Source: Zygnema cylindricum
Taxonomy: Eukaryota; Streptophyta; Zygnematophyceae; Zygnematales; Zygnemataceae
Assembly (NCBI GenBank): GCA_037447655.1
Contig: JBBHKE010001375.1
Span: forward strand, 19,441-83,440
Direction: 5' to 3'
DNA length: 64,000 nucleotides
Under the pieces are notes generated by a model, which saw only the letters and a program-made list of their open reading frames with translations, had not been told where the DNA came from and did not search any database. Of the stretch, positions 23,601-33,005 are shown piece by piece (position 1 is the first letter of the stretch; each line of letters starts with the position of its first letter). The position numbers and the translations under genes are program-made.

Positions 23601-24049
23601 TTCAAAAGTTTTAGTGGTGTCTGATTTAGGGATGACATCAATGTTAGTGTTTTCTCCCCCTCTTTCATCAGTAACTGCCTCAGTTACTAACAACAAGAAA
23701 GCATGATTTGTTTTATCTTTTAAGTGCTTTTTAAATTGTTTAGCAGATATTAAACCTTCCACTCCTAATCTGGTTATATTGTTTATATGATTCCTATGCA
23801 ATTTCTTAGGAGATAATGCTTGCAAAACCTTCCAACCGTTTTCAGACTTCACTTTTAAGGTGTTAATTTCCCAATTAATTTGAGGATTATGTTCTGTTAA
23901 CCAAGGCTTTCCCAGAATTAGTTCCTCACTTCCTAAATTCATTATTTCACACACAACTTTCATTTTATGACCCTGAATATCCACTTCAATTGTGTCAGTT
24001 TGTAAGTCTAATGTGGACTTATTACCATTTGCCACTTGAACATGTAAAG
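20671..24049 (-). pseudogene. Gypsy pol: protease end, RT, RNase H, integrase, chromodomain
   Basis: After the split protease comes RT ([18 protein letters not shown] near 23280, MPFGLTNAP at 23066, VFIDDIL near 22980), RNase H (TTDAFDKGLGAV, HCDNKALSYL), an integrase zinc region (H-x3-H, C-x2-C: HEHLGHLG and CVPCQQ) and the integrase core with D (MDF), D (SDRDSKF) and E (QTERMNR). The end has HPVIHISQLKP and a chromodomain-like tail (ILWQVHYLGWPEDEFTLE, about 20720-20790), which in chromoviruses steers integration to particular chromatin. Damage: stop TGA at 23082-23084 where Trp is usual, TGA at 21399-21401, a one-base frameshift near 21125, TAG 20806-20808 and TGA 20794-20796 in the chromodomain, and Asn for the first catalytic RT Asp at 23169-23171 (FSLINLRSG). 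Confidence 0.92.
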
Positions 24050-24054
24050 GTTTT

Positions 24055-25215
24055 TGTTGTCCATAGCCATTTCTAGCCATGGATTTACCCTAGGAAGCAC
24101 CACAGACTACCCTAAAAACAGCCTACTTTGGATAAACACAGAATTCAACAGAATTAACAAAACAAGCTGAAATTACATTTACAGATATTATCTAGGATAT
24201 AAAATGACCTCACAAAGTTTCAGACAAAAATAATAAATAGATTGATCACATCATCTAGTCAAAGTTGCAGAAAAACAGTCTGCCAAAACTTTGATCAGAC
24301 AGTCTAACTTCACAATGAAGTAAAACACAGACCAGGCACACAATAGACCTGAAAATCTGTGACAATATTAAAAATATAATTAGGAACTCACATGCAGAAT
24401 TTCAGAAAATTCCGCTTGCATATCTGAGAGTAATCTTCAGATAAAATTACCAAAAATAACCATAAACAGTTTTTGGTCCAAAAAGTTCCTATGTCCTAAA
24501 ATGACGAAGTCTTACAAATATATACAAGAGCTTACTGCTGAATGTACGGAGGCATATCAGACGTACGCTATCTACCAGCTACCTCTATTAATGTCGGTAT
24601 ACCCGAATACTTCAAGGTATGTCAAAGTGAGTAAATCTACACTAAAAATTAATTCACAAAAAGACACATCAATATTCAACCAAATATTTACATCGACGCT
24701 TCCGTAAAATCCGCGTACTGAGTATCAACTTGATTAGTCACTTGAGGACGAAACCACGTCATGAACCGACATCACATACGTACGGTCCACTTGATACCAC
24801 ATTATCAAAATACAATCCTTTAGAAATATCGGCGGACGCCGTCCGCCCTCCAAATGTACCACGGACCACTTGCCGAAATTAAACTGTACCGAACTTGCGT
24901 CCTTTGCAATAAATATGCCTCTCGCAAATAAAGTACACTTGTCCAAATAAGACGCTTCGTACCGGCGACGTACCTATTCAACATTTAATAAATTTCACAT
25001 CGGATCGCTTCGCGATCCGCCGTCCATTTGTAAACGTATTCCGAGCCACTCAATTAATCCCTTTAATTTCAATCGTACAATTACTCCCCCAATCCACAAA
25101 TCCATTCGAACCTCCATTTGTACCACCACAATATTTACGGTAATAATCTACGCACGAACCGTCGCGTGCGCACAAAATGTGGCGTAAGTACGAAACTAAC
25201 ATTTCAAAAACAACA
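24055..25215 (-). repeat. 3' LTR of the nested gag-only element
   Basis: 1161 bp, apparently identical to 26762-27922. Contains a tandem 21-bp duplication just outside at 25296-25337 (gtcaccactgcttccgctgac type) in the adjoining interior. The LTR carries an ATG near its end whose frame runs on into the gypsy pol. Confidence 0.92.
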
Positions 25216-25509
25216 CTCCCCCGAAATTTTAGTTTCGTGCACCCATAATAAAGTATGACGCGTGTCAAATGAAACTGTACCTTTCGTTCAAATATCACCA
25301 CTGCTTCCGCTGACGTCACCACTGCTTCCGCTGACTGCTGCCATGTCTTCCAAAATCTTTCCTTCCTAAACACACCATTGCTTCCACTACCTCTTTCTAG
25401 GTCTTCAAAGTAAAAACTTTCCTTCTCATACAATTTCAAAAATCAAAGTTTTAAATCAGAAATTCGTCAACAAATTATTAAATGTAAAAGAGAATTACTT
25501 TCCCTAAAA

Positions 25510-26757
25510 TTATTTTCCACGATGCTTTCTTTTGACCATTTTCTGAACATGTTTTCTTCTACGGTTTATCTTTTTACTTCTACTTCTTTTCTTTGTTTTC
25601 TTAATAAATTTTGGTATTTTCTCAATTTTTGAACTTTTGTTTTCTTTTCCAATAATATTCACTTCCTCTCCTACTTCAATTTTTTGAACACTTTTTCTCT
25701 TTCCCTCTTTAAGTACAATAATCTCCTCATGCAAATTATTTTCAGTTTCCACTTCTAATTGACCTTCACTCTCTCCAGTTATCCTCACTACATTAACCTC
25801 TTCCTCCAATAAATCTTTATCACTCACCAATCTGTCATCGGAAAAATTGACAAAAACCAAATCCTTTTCTGTCACCTCATTCTCCACTCCATTTTCGGTG
25901 ACAGCACATGTTTCCCTTCCTTCCTCATTTTCCATATTTAGAAAAATAACAGTCGGCAAGTATACAAATTTATCAACGTGAAGTGTAGCCCTTCGTGTAG
26001 GGGGTAGAACCCGATTGTCATCCCATCCATTTCGAAAATTTCCTGTGACACATGCACTTTTATAAAGTGGACATACTCTAAAAGTATGTCCTAAATCATT
26101 ACAATAAAAACAATTTTCTGATTTACCATTTTTTCTATTTTTCTGAAATTGTGATCTCACACCCTGAAAATTCCACCTATTCTTTAAAGCCTCTTTATCA
26201 TCTTCTTCATCTAAAACAAATCTGATAGCTAAAGGCAAGCTCCAATCCTTTTTATCAACTTGTTTTAATCTATCTAAAACACACCTATATTCTTTAGGTA
26301 ATCCTTTCATTAACAAGAGCACCTTTTGAACATTTGTAAAGTTTCCTCCTGCAATATCATTTTCTGCAAACAATCTTTGGAAACTAAGGCAATATTTAAA
26401 CATGCTACCTCCAGCATATTTATATTCAAATATTTTTGTAGCACTAATCATCCAATGATACACAGAAGTCTTTTGATAAGTGCATTCTAAACACTTCCAC
26501 AATTCAGCTGCACTCTTCACATTAAGGTACATTATTACAAATTCCTTAGTCATAGATAGCTTGATAATCCTCAAGCACTCCAGGTTTTTCTCCTCCCATT
26601 CATCCGATGTTTCGACACATGTCCCATCCACCACATCCATAAGCTCCCTCAACTTGAAGTAGCTTTTCATAATACTCCTCCAACAATAATATTCAGTTCC
26701 ATCAAATATGGGTAAGTAAGATTCATCCAATATGGGTAGCCATGGGCGTGGGCCCAT
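25510..26757 (-). CDS. Copia-type Gag with zinc knuckle, intact
   Basis: The proposed start is the ATG at 26755-26757, inside the PBS, giving 415 residues. A longer frame begins at 26785-26787 within the LTR. Residues 1-220 form the copia Gag region (L-P-I-F-D-G-T-E-Y-Y-C-W, W-K-C-L, Y-K-Y-A-G-G-S-M, LLLMKGLPKEY). A zinc knuckle CFYCNDLGHTFRVC (C-x2-C-x4-H-x4-C) follows near residue 230, then an acidic stretch and a strongly basic C-terminus (KKTKKRSRSKKINRRRKH) that could bind nucleic acid or act as a nuclear signal. It would form the particle shell and package element RNA. No pol domain follows. The basic tail is long for copia Gag and may be lineage-specific. Confidence 0.85.
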   Translation of the reverse strand: MGPRPWLPILDESYLPIFDGTEYYCWRSIMKSYFKLRELMDVVDGTCVETSDEWEEKNLECLRIIKLSMTKEFVIMYLNVKSAAELWKCLECTYQKTSVYHWMISATKIFEYKYAGGSMFKYCLSFQRLFAENDIAGGNFTNVQKVLLLMKGLPKEYRCVLDRLKQVDKKDWSLPLAIRFVLDEEDDKEALKNRWNFQGVRSQFQKNRKNGKSENCFYCNDLGHTFRVCPLYKSACVTGNFRNGWDDNRVLPPTRRATLHVDKFVYLPTVIFLNMENEEGRETCAVTENGVENEVTEKDLVFVNFSDDRLVSDKDLLEEEVNVVRITGESEGQLEVETENNLHEEIIVLKEGKRKSVQKIEVGEEVNIIGKENKSSKIEKIPKFIKKTKKRSRSKKINRRRKHVQKMVKRKHRGK

Positions 26758-26761
26758 AACC
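26748..26761 (-). other. Half-tRNA primer-binding site overlapping the gag start
   Basis: On the minus strand GGTTATGGGCCCAC directly follows the LTR terminus CAACA. It is a 14-base complement of GTGGGCCCATAACC, the anticodon arm of plant initiator tRNA-Met, not its 3' end. Drosophila copia and yeast Ty5 are known to use such internally cut initiator tRNA. The ATG in the site is in frame with Gag. Confidence 0.8.
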
Positions 26762-27922
26762 TGTTGTCCATAGCCATTTCTAGCCATGGATTTACCCTAG
26801 GAAGCACCACAGACTACCCTAAAAACAGCCTACTTTGGATAAACACAGAATTCAACAGAATTAACAAAACAAGCTGAAATTACATTTACAGATATTATCT
26901 AGGATATAAAATGACCTCACAAAGTTTCAGACAAAAATAATAAATAGATTGATCACATCATCTAGTCAAAGTTGCAGAAAAACAGTCTGCCAAAACTTTG
27001 ATCAGACAGTCTAACTTCACAATGAAGTAAAACACAGACCAGGCACACAATAGACCTGAAAATCTGTGACAATATTAAAAATATAATTAGGAACTCACAT
27101 GCAGAATTTCAGAAAATTCCGCTTGCATATCTGAGAGTAATCTTCAGATAAAATTACCAAAAATAACCATAAACAGTTTTTGGTCCAAAAAGTTCCTATG
27201 TCCTAAAATGACGAAGTCTTACAAATATATACAAGAGCTTACTGCTGAATGTACGGAGGCATATCAGACGTACGCTATCTACCAGCTACCTCTATTAATG
27301 TCGGTATACCCGAATACTTCAAGGTATGTCAAAGTGAGTAAATCTACACTAAAAATTAATTCACAAAAAGACACATCAATATTCAACCAAATATTTACAT
27401 CGACGCTTCCGTAAAATCCGCGTACTGAGTATCAACTTGATTAGTCACTTGAGGACGAAACCACGTCATGAACCGACATCACATACGTACGGTCCACTTG
27501 ATACCACATTATCAAAATACAATCCTTTAGAAATATCGGCGGACGCCGTCCGCCCTCCAAATGTACCACGGACCACTTGCCGAAATTAAACTGTACCGAA
27601 CTTGCGTCCTTTGCAATAAATATGCCTCTCGCAAATAAAGTACACTTGTCCAAATAAGACGCTTCGTACCGGCGACGTACCTATTCAACATTTAATAAAT
27701 TTCACATCGGATCGCTTCGCGATCCGCCGTCCATTTGTAAACGTATTCCGAGCCACTCAATTAATCCCTTTAATTTCAATCGTACAATTACTCCCCCAAT
27801 CCACAAATCCATTCGAACCTCCATTTGTACCACCACAATATTTACGGTAATAATCTACGCACGAACCGTCGCGTGCGCACAAAATGTGGCGTAAGTACGA
27901 AACTAACATTTCAAAAACAACA
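26762..27922 (-). repeat. 5' LTR of the nested gag-only element
   Basis: 1161 bp; the pair compared block by block showed no difference. It should hold the promoter. No convincing TATA box was assigned. Confidence 0.92.
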
Positions 27923-27927
27923 GTTTT

Positions 27928-29465
27928 TCCCTTATGACAGTAGGAATTTTATTTTCCTCTACAAACTTATGTGAAATAAAATTATGTGTGGCACCTGAAT
28001 CAACCATTACTTTCAACGGTTTTCCTTCCACTAATGACTCGAATCTAATCAAATTGTGTCTGGTGTCATCATTACTTAACTGTCCTAACATAGGTCTGTT
28101 GTTGAGAATTTCATCAGAATGATTCTTTAAACTATGCAGTGTAGTGAGAATCATAATAAATTCAGCTATCCTAACTTTTCCATTCATTAATTTGCCCTCC
28201 AAAGTTAACTCTTTAACTTTTGGATCCGGTTGACTCAACTGAGGACTTTCAGTTAGTCCTTTCCGTTTCCCGTAATGATCTGGACCTCCACATTTGAAAC
28301 AAGTGACTTTCTTTTTGGGTTTTATGCACTCTCTACTAAAATGTCCCTCCTCTCCACAGTTATAACAGTTAATCTTTTTCAGTTGTGCACACTCAAATGC
28401 CCTATGACCCTTTTTCTGACAAATAGTGCATGTGGGGATGGTAAGGTTAGACTTCTGGGCATTAATGTTTGGTTTAGGACTTTTAATGTACCCCCCTCTA
28501 TTGTTAAATTTATTTCCTGCATTAACACTATGTCCACCCCTTTGATTTCCCCTGAAGATATTTTGCCTATTCACCAGACCAGCATTCAGACCCTCTTCAA
28601 CAAATTCCTCATCATCCCACTGTGATACTTCATTTAAATTACCCCTTACTGATCGTGTTTCCCGATTATACCCCAACTGATCCTCTAATTCCAATGACTT
28701 ATCTTGTAATTCTTTCAAATTATTAAAATTTTGATGTTTTAGCTCTGATTTCAGTACAGGATTCAAATAGTTCAAGAAATGCAATTTAGCCATTTCATCA
28801 GTCAAACCTATGACATGAATACTAGATGAGTCAAATTCTACAATATAATCCTTCACAGATCCAGTCTGCTTACAATTCAACCACTTTTCTTCCATTCTGG
28901 ATTTAAAAGTGACAGACAAGAAACGCGATTTGATCGCGGTTTTAAAAGTTTCCCAATCAGCATTATCAGGAATCAATTTAGACCTTCTCTGAGTATAATA
29001 CCAAATTTGAGCATCGCCTTTCAGACAGCTAACTGCAAAAGAAGTATAATCATCGCGATCACAATTCCTAGATTCCAAATAATACTCCATATGAAAAATC
29101 CAAGCATCCAACTCATCAATCTTCTTACCATCAAACGATGGTGCCTCACTAATAGACAATTTCAGATCCCTTATCTTCTTAGGTCTATCATGATCATCCT
29201 CCCTAAAATTGGCATTTCTTTTACTACTTTCACCCTTTTGGTCATTAACATCATTCTTTGCCTGAATTAAATTAATGAGCTCATCCAATTTCTCATTTGA
29301 AACATTCCCATTTTCTTTAACAACTTTCAATTCACTTTTCAATTCGCAAATTTGTTCATCCACAGCAGCAGAATGATTATTAAATTTTTTTACCAATTTT
29401 ACAGTTCGTTTCTTCAACACATTCAAAGCATTCTCCATTTCACGTTTCCATGCAGAATTTGCCAT
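27928..29465 (-). pseudogene. Gypsy Gag and N-terminal protease, cut by the nested insertion
   Basis: Starts at the ATG 29463-29465 (MANSAWKREM), the first with an open frame after the leader. Order: N-terminal coiled-coil-like helix (residues 1-80), a Retrotrans_gag-type domain (D-A-W-I-F-H-M-E-Y-Y, GDAQIWYY, LNPVLKSEL; about 115-270), then three zinc knuckles: CTICQKKGHRAFEC, CYNCGEEGHFSREC and a third CFKCGGPDHYGKRK lacking its last Cys. The aspartic protease begins with VDSGATHNF (active D) and is interrupted about 20 residues later at the GTTTT site. The rest of the protease resumes at 24049. Three knuckles, one broken, is unusual for this group, which commonly has one or two. Confidence 0.9.
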
Positions 29466-30228
29466 TATCACACAATTAAATCAAGCAAAAGGAAAGATAG
29501 AGTATAATTTCCCAAAGAAATTTGCTGCAGAATTGAAGTCCTTAGATTGCTCCAATCCAAAACTTCTTCTCCTTAACAAATCCTTTGAAAAGATCAAGAT
29601 CTGAGAAATTAAAAAGACATTGACAATAAGTTAGTACAAATTCAAATTTTCAATTTCCCAACATTGAAACATAAATGTAAGAATTTCCCCACCAATTTTG
29701 CAATAGCAAAAATTGAAAGCTCTCAAAAGTAAGATTTAACCATAAATTTTGCAACAGCAAAACTGAAATCAATCAAGGTAACAATTTAGGGTTTGAAAAG
29801 TTTTGAGTCATTTCTGGACTCCTTTGCTCTTGAAGAAGTAAAGTACTCCACTTTCCTTCTCCTCCATTAGCAAATTCCCATTTCCCACTACATCAGGATC
29901 TTTTGTTCTATAATCCTCACATCCTCACCCTTCATGGCTTCAAGCCCTCCCTCTACACATGAATCATTGCTAGGAGAAGGCAAGTTTGTTTGGCCTCTAG
30001 GTATTGGAGTGAGCTTCGGCGGTGGCTACACTGCCCACCCCGCCTTAGTCCTTAGGACCTGAGCACGCCCCACATCTAACCAGCGGCCGCTGGCAGTGTG
30101 ATCACTCAGTTTCCCTCCAATCCCCTACCACTTCACATTGTGGTTCTACCGACACAGGTTAGAGCACCCTCACCGGTCACGGCAATCGATTTTCGGGTGA
30201 GCAAACTTCTCCCTGGTTTCTAACCAAA
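29466..30228 (-). other. Gypsy 5' leader
   Basis: Untranslated region between PBS and gag start. Contains several short repeats of an aaattttgc-aatagcaaaa type (29690-29770) and a GC-richer block at 29985-30130. It probably includes RNA packaging signals, which cannot be located by eye. Confidence 0.55.
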
Positions 30229-30240
30229 GCTTTGATACCA
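30229..30240 (-). other. Gypsy PBS, initiator tRNA-Met 3' end
   Basis: Minus-strand TGGTATCAAAGC, two bases after the LTR terminus. It matches the plant consensus TGGTATCAGAGC at eleven of twelve bases, so this element uses the ordinary 3' end of the tRNA. Confidence 0.85.
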
Positions 30241-30242
30241 TA

Positions 30243-31208
30243 TGTAACAGGATCTCCTACCTCTCAGAAAATCCCATTACTACAAACAATTCCAACCACA
30301 CATTCCACACATTGGAAAACACACATCCACATTTGACAACACTCACATAAGGATAAACTTTAAATTAGAAGAAGCTTCTGTCCACATAACATTAGCTTGG
30401 TCTCTTGCCCTCGTGGCTCAACCCTTCTTTTTAAAGTATTTTCCACTACTCTCCACTCTTAATAACTATATCTCTTAACTACTAAAACACTATTTAGTTA
30501 GTAAGAGATTTCAATGCAAAATGCCTTTTCTCCAATTTGGTATTAATCGCTCAGGACCAAGATCAGCCGGAATTTCCACAAACTTTTCCAAAGGAAAAGA
30601 TGTCTACTCTCCTCTTACACTTCTCCATTTATCCATCATCGCCCTGGACTCGCAAGGCCAGAGTCAAAGCTCCGTTTGAACAGGCTTTTACCTGGGCCAA
30701 TCATTGATCAGCAAGGACTTGGACTAACCAATGCAAAAACGTGCGAAATCTCTTACTAACTACTTAGCACTTTATTCACCAATCAAACGCTACGTTTCAC
30801 TACGTAACATTTACGTGCAAATGCGCGCCAAACGAAACGCGACTTCGCACGATCATGCGTCACAAATTTCGCACGTGAAACTTCCTACGAATTTCCTTTA
30901 AGTGAAAGTGACGTTTCGTACTAAAAACTGTACAAAACGAAGTACCATGCATACTGAACGTTTCATTAGAACTTTATGAAACGTTCACGCGAAATTTCGG
31001 TACTAATTTGACCCTTAACCCGTTTCAATGATGCCCACCTGTTATTTAGACCCCGCACTGCCACCTAAGTGCACCGATAGCTATAACTTTTGAAATATAA
31101 CTCCAAATCGCGTGATTCTTTCGCGAACGTCTACCAAATTTAGTAATCTATAATCATAACTCCTAAATACCCTTTTATAAACAAGTTCGATCCGCTATTA
31201 CTGTTACA
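30243..31208 (-). repeat. Gypsy 5' LTR, 966 bp
   Basis: Nearly identical to 19656-20620. Differences seen include A/G near the inner end (twice), C/T and A/G around 30928-30935, A/G at the gat(g/a)cccacc position, G/A in aaat(a/g)ccc, one inserted C in gcttctgtcc and a small indel at gtgcaccgatag. Confidence 0.92.
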
Positions 31209-31286
31209 CCTTGTACGAAAATGTACCTTTTCCAGTAATAAACCTCACTTTTCGCCTGATGGAGGTTCACCCTAAGTCATATTCAG

Positions 31287-31791
31287 TACACCGCGAATCG
31301 TAATTAGAGTAATGAAAAAATTAGAGTACAAAAACTAAAAAAAACAAATAGAGTAATTAACTCTAATTTATGTGATTGAGCTGTTTCAACTATAAAGTTT
31401 ACTCTAATTTATTTAAGTACTCTAATTTGGCACGCTAATATCCTCTACTGTAAATAAGGTATTTGTACAGAATTTGGCAAAACGTACAGTTTATCGTCAC
31501 TATGACGTTTGCACTACGTGGTTTGTTAAAACGCAGTTACATGATAACGGCCTGTATTAAATCATTATTTGTACTTTTTAACTTAATAAAGTACAATTTT
31601 GCACGGTCGGAGGTCGTCCGTACTCCATACTATTTAAAACGAACCTATTTTAGAATTAGAAACGCTAATTAAACTTTACGTTAAATAGTATAATGAAAAA
31701 ATTAGAATCATTTATTCTATTTCATGTGATAGAGTCGAAATTTCAAGCGACCGAATTAGAGTAATTTACTCTAATTACGATTCGCGGTGTA
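31287..31791. mobile_element. TACACC-family MITE with perfect inverted repeats
   Basis: TACACCGCGAATCGTAATTA at the left and TAATTACGATTCGCGGTGTA at the right, perfect over 26 bp (including GAGTAA/TTACTC). 505 bp, the same size as 6154-6658. The shared interior block gtactccatactatttaaa lies near 31620. TA is the likely target duplication. Noncoding. Confidence 0.8.
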
Positions 31792-32630
31792 GTGTTGGGT
31801 ATCGAGGACCGTTTGCCAATATTCGATGTATATCGAATTTCAGGTACCAGATAATCGATATATCGCTTCGATATATCGAATTTCAAATTATCGCGATATA
31901 TCGCCGATATATCGTATCGCCGATATATCGAAGCTAAAAAAAAAAAAAAAAAAAAAAAAATCCCACGGGTTTTCAAAGTCTTGTGACTTACGACAAAGTG
32001 GCTGTAAAATCTTTGCCGGAAAGAAATACGGTTTTATCCTGAAAGTCAGTTGAGTGAAGGAGATCTTTGAGGTACATTGACGAGGTACACTTGTGAAGTA
32101 CACGTACGTCATACGCAAGTACGATTTTCCAGACGAAAAAGGTCGGCTTTCAGATATTCGATGATTTTTGAGATTTGGTAGTCAGCTTACGTGGAACCAC
32201 TCATATCAAAACACGTATGTAAAACATTTTGACAAAAGATACGAGATGTACCCGAGGCCTCTGTAGTACATAAACTTTGCTGTCCGTACTATTACAGGGA
32301 CCTCCTCGTGTAACCATACCCCAAATAATTAATCATTAGAATTTCAAAATTAGTACTTTTTTGTCGGTTACATTTTGCGGCGTCTACCTTTAAGTCACGG
32401 AACGAAAATCACGGCGTACGTGGCGTATTAGACAATTTGACTTTTTTCGCTAAAATAACATATTATATTAAAATATAATAAAAAAAATTTAAAAAATACT
32501 ATATATCGCGATATACATCGCGATAATTTATATTGGTCTCGGTACGATATATCGAGGATCATGCTCGATCGATATTCGATATATCGAATATCAAGATTAT
32601 CGCGATATGAATCTACCCGATACCCAACAC
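31792..32630. mobile_element. GTGTTGGG-family TIR element with atcgatatatcg arrays
   Basis: Inverted ends GTGTTGGGTATCG and CGATACCCAACAC, flanked by TA on both sides (31790-31791 and 32631-32632). Both ends hold arrays of cgatatatcg and gaatttc units that can fold on themselves. 839 bp, no convincing ORF. A TA target site suggests the Tc1/mariner superfamily. It abuts the preceding MITE exactly, using that element's terminal TA. Confidence 0.75.
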
Positions 32631-32639
32631 TAATGTTCA

Positions 32640-32990
32640 GTACTATACCGTCAAGAGTTTAGATTTGACGTTCAATCCGTCGAACAATTTTGACTTGCGA
32701 AACATTGTCACACACCGGTTAAAATTTTGTCGCGTTTCTAAAAGTCGACCGTCATAATAAATTAGCAATTCACAAGGCCGGCCAAGGCTTACGGTAACAA
32801 AACTGCGGCAACCACATGTAAATAATTGTTGCGCGCGTGAGCTACAACATTGTGCTGTAGCACCTTACATTGCAATTTGAGAGCACATTATTGGCTTTTA
32901 ACTTACCCGCAATATTGAAATTTAATCGTGAAGCGTTACATTGAACTTTTAGACGCAAATTAAAGAACGTCATGAAATGAAACCCCTCAA
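32640..32990. repeat. Third copy of the 17.74-17.90 kb arm
   Basis: Contains gtcaatccgtcgaacaa, ttgtcgcgttt, gtcgaccgt, aacaaaactgcggcaaccacat and gttgcgcgcg in the order found at 17740-17900 and inverted at 18690-18865. No gene seen. Confidence 0.45.
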
Positions 32991-33005
32991 AACGAAAAGT
33001 ACTAA

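Larger units (their letters stand above)
24055..27922 (-). mobile_element. Gag-only (TR-GAG-like) copia-type element nested in the gypsy protease
   Basis: Two 1161-bp LTRs (24055-25215 and 26762-27922) that look identical flank a 1.55-kb interior with a gag but no protease, integrase or RT. LTR ends are TGTTG and CAACA. The target duplication GTTTT lies at 24050-24054 and 27923-27927. The PBS directly follows the 5' LTR on the minus strand and CGGGGGAG before the 3' LTR (25216-25223) is a candidate polypurine tract. Terminal-repeat elements carrying only GAG are known in plants and are thought to borrow pol from relatives in trans. LTR identity and an open gag make this the youngest insertion in the window. 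Confidence 0.92.
19656..31208 (-). mobile_element. Ty3/gypsy chromovirus LTR retrotransposon, interrupted
   Basis: Complete outline on the minus strand: 5' LTR 30243-31208, PBS 30229-30240, leader, gag-protease, RT-RNase H, integrase with C-terminal chromodomain, polypurine tract, 3' LTR 19656-20620. The 5-bp target duplication CCTTG sits at 19651-19655 and 31209-31213. The LTRs differ at only about six substitutions and two or three indels, suggesting fairly recent insertion. Pol order protease-RT-RNase H-integrase and the chromodomain place it in the Ty3/gypsy chromoviruses. It is inactive: a 3.87-kb element sits in the protease, and stops, a frameshift and a catalytic substitution are present. 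Confidence 0.93.

Noticed and set aside
24501-24707. 68-codon frame repeated exactly at 27208-27414
   Set aside because: It lies inside the LTR pair, so identity of the two frames reflects LTR duplication and not a gene family.
24734-24946. 70-codon frame repeated at 27441-27653
   Set aside because: Also LTR sequence; no motif and no independent evidence of coding.
25050-25439. 129-codon frame upstream of the nested polypurine tract
   Set aside because: It crosses the LTR boundary and includes a tandem 21-bp repeat; opposite to no known domain, likely a chance frame.
31743-32118. Overlapping short frames on both strands around the cgatatatcg array
   Set aside because: They arise from palindromic repeats and a poly-A run within a TIR element.
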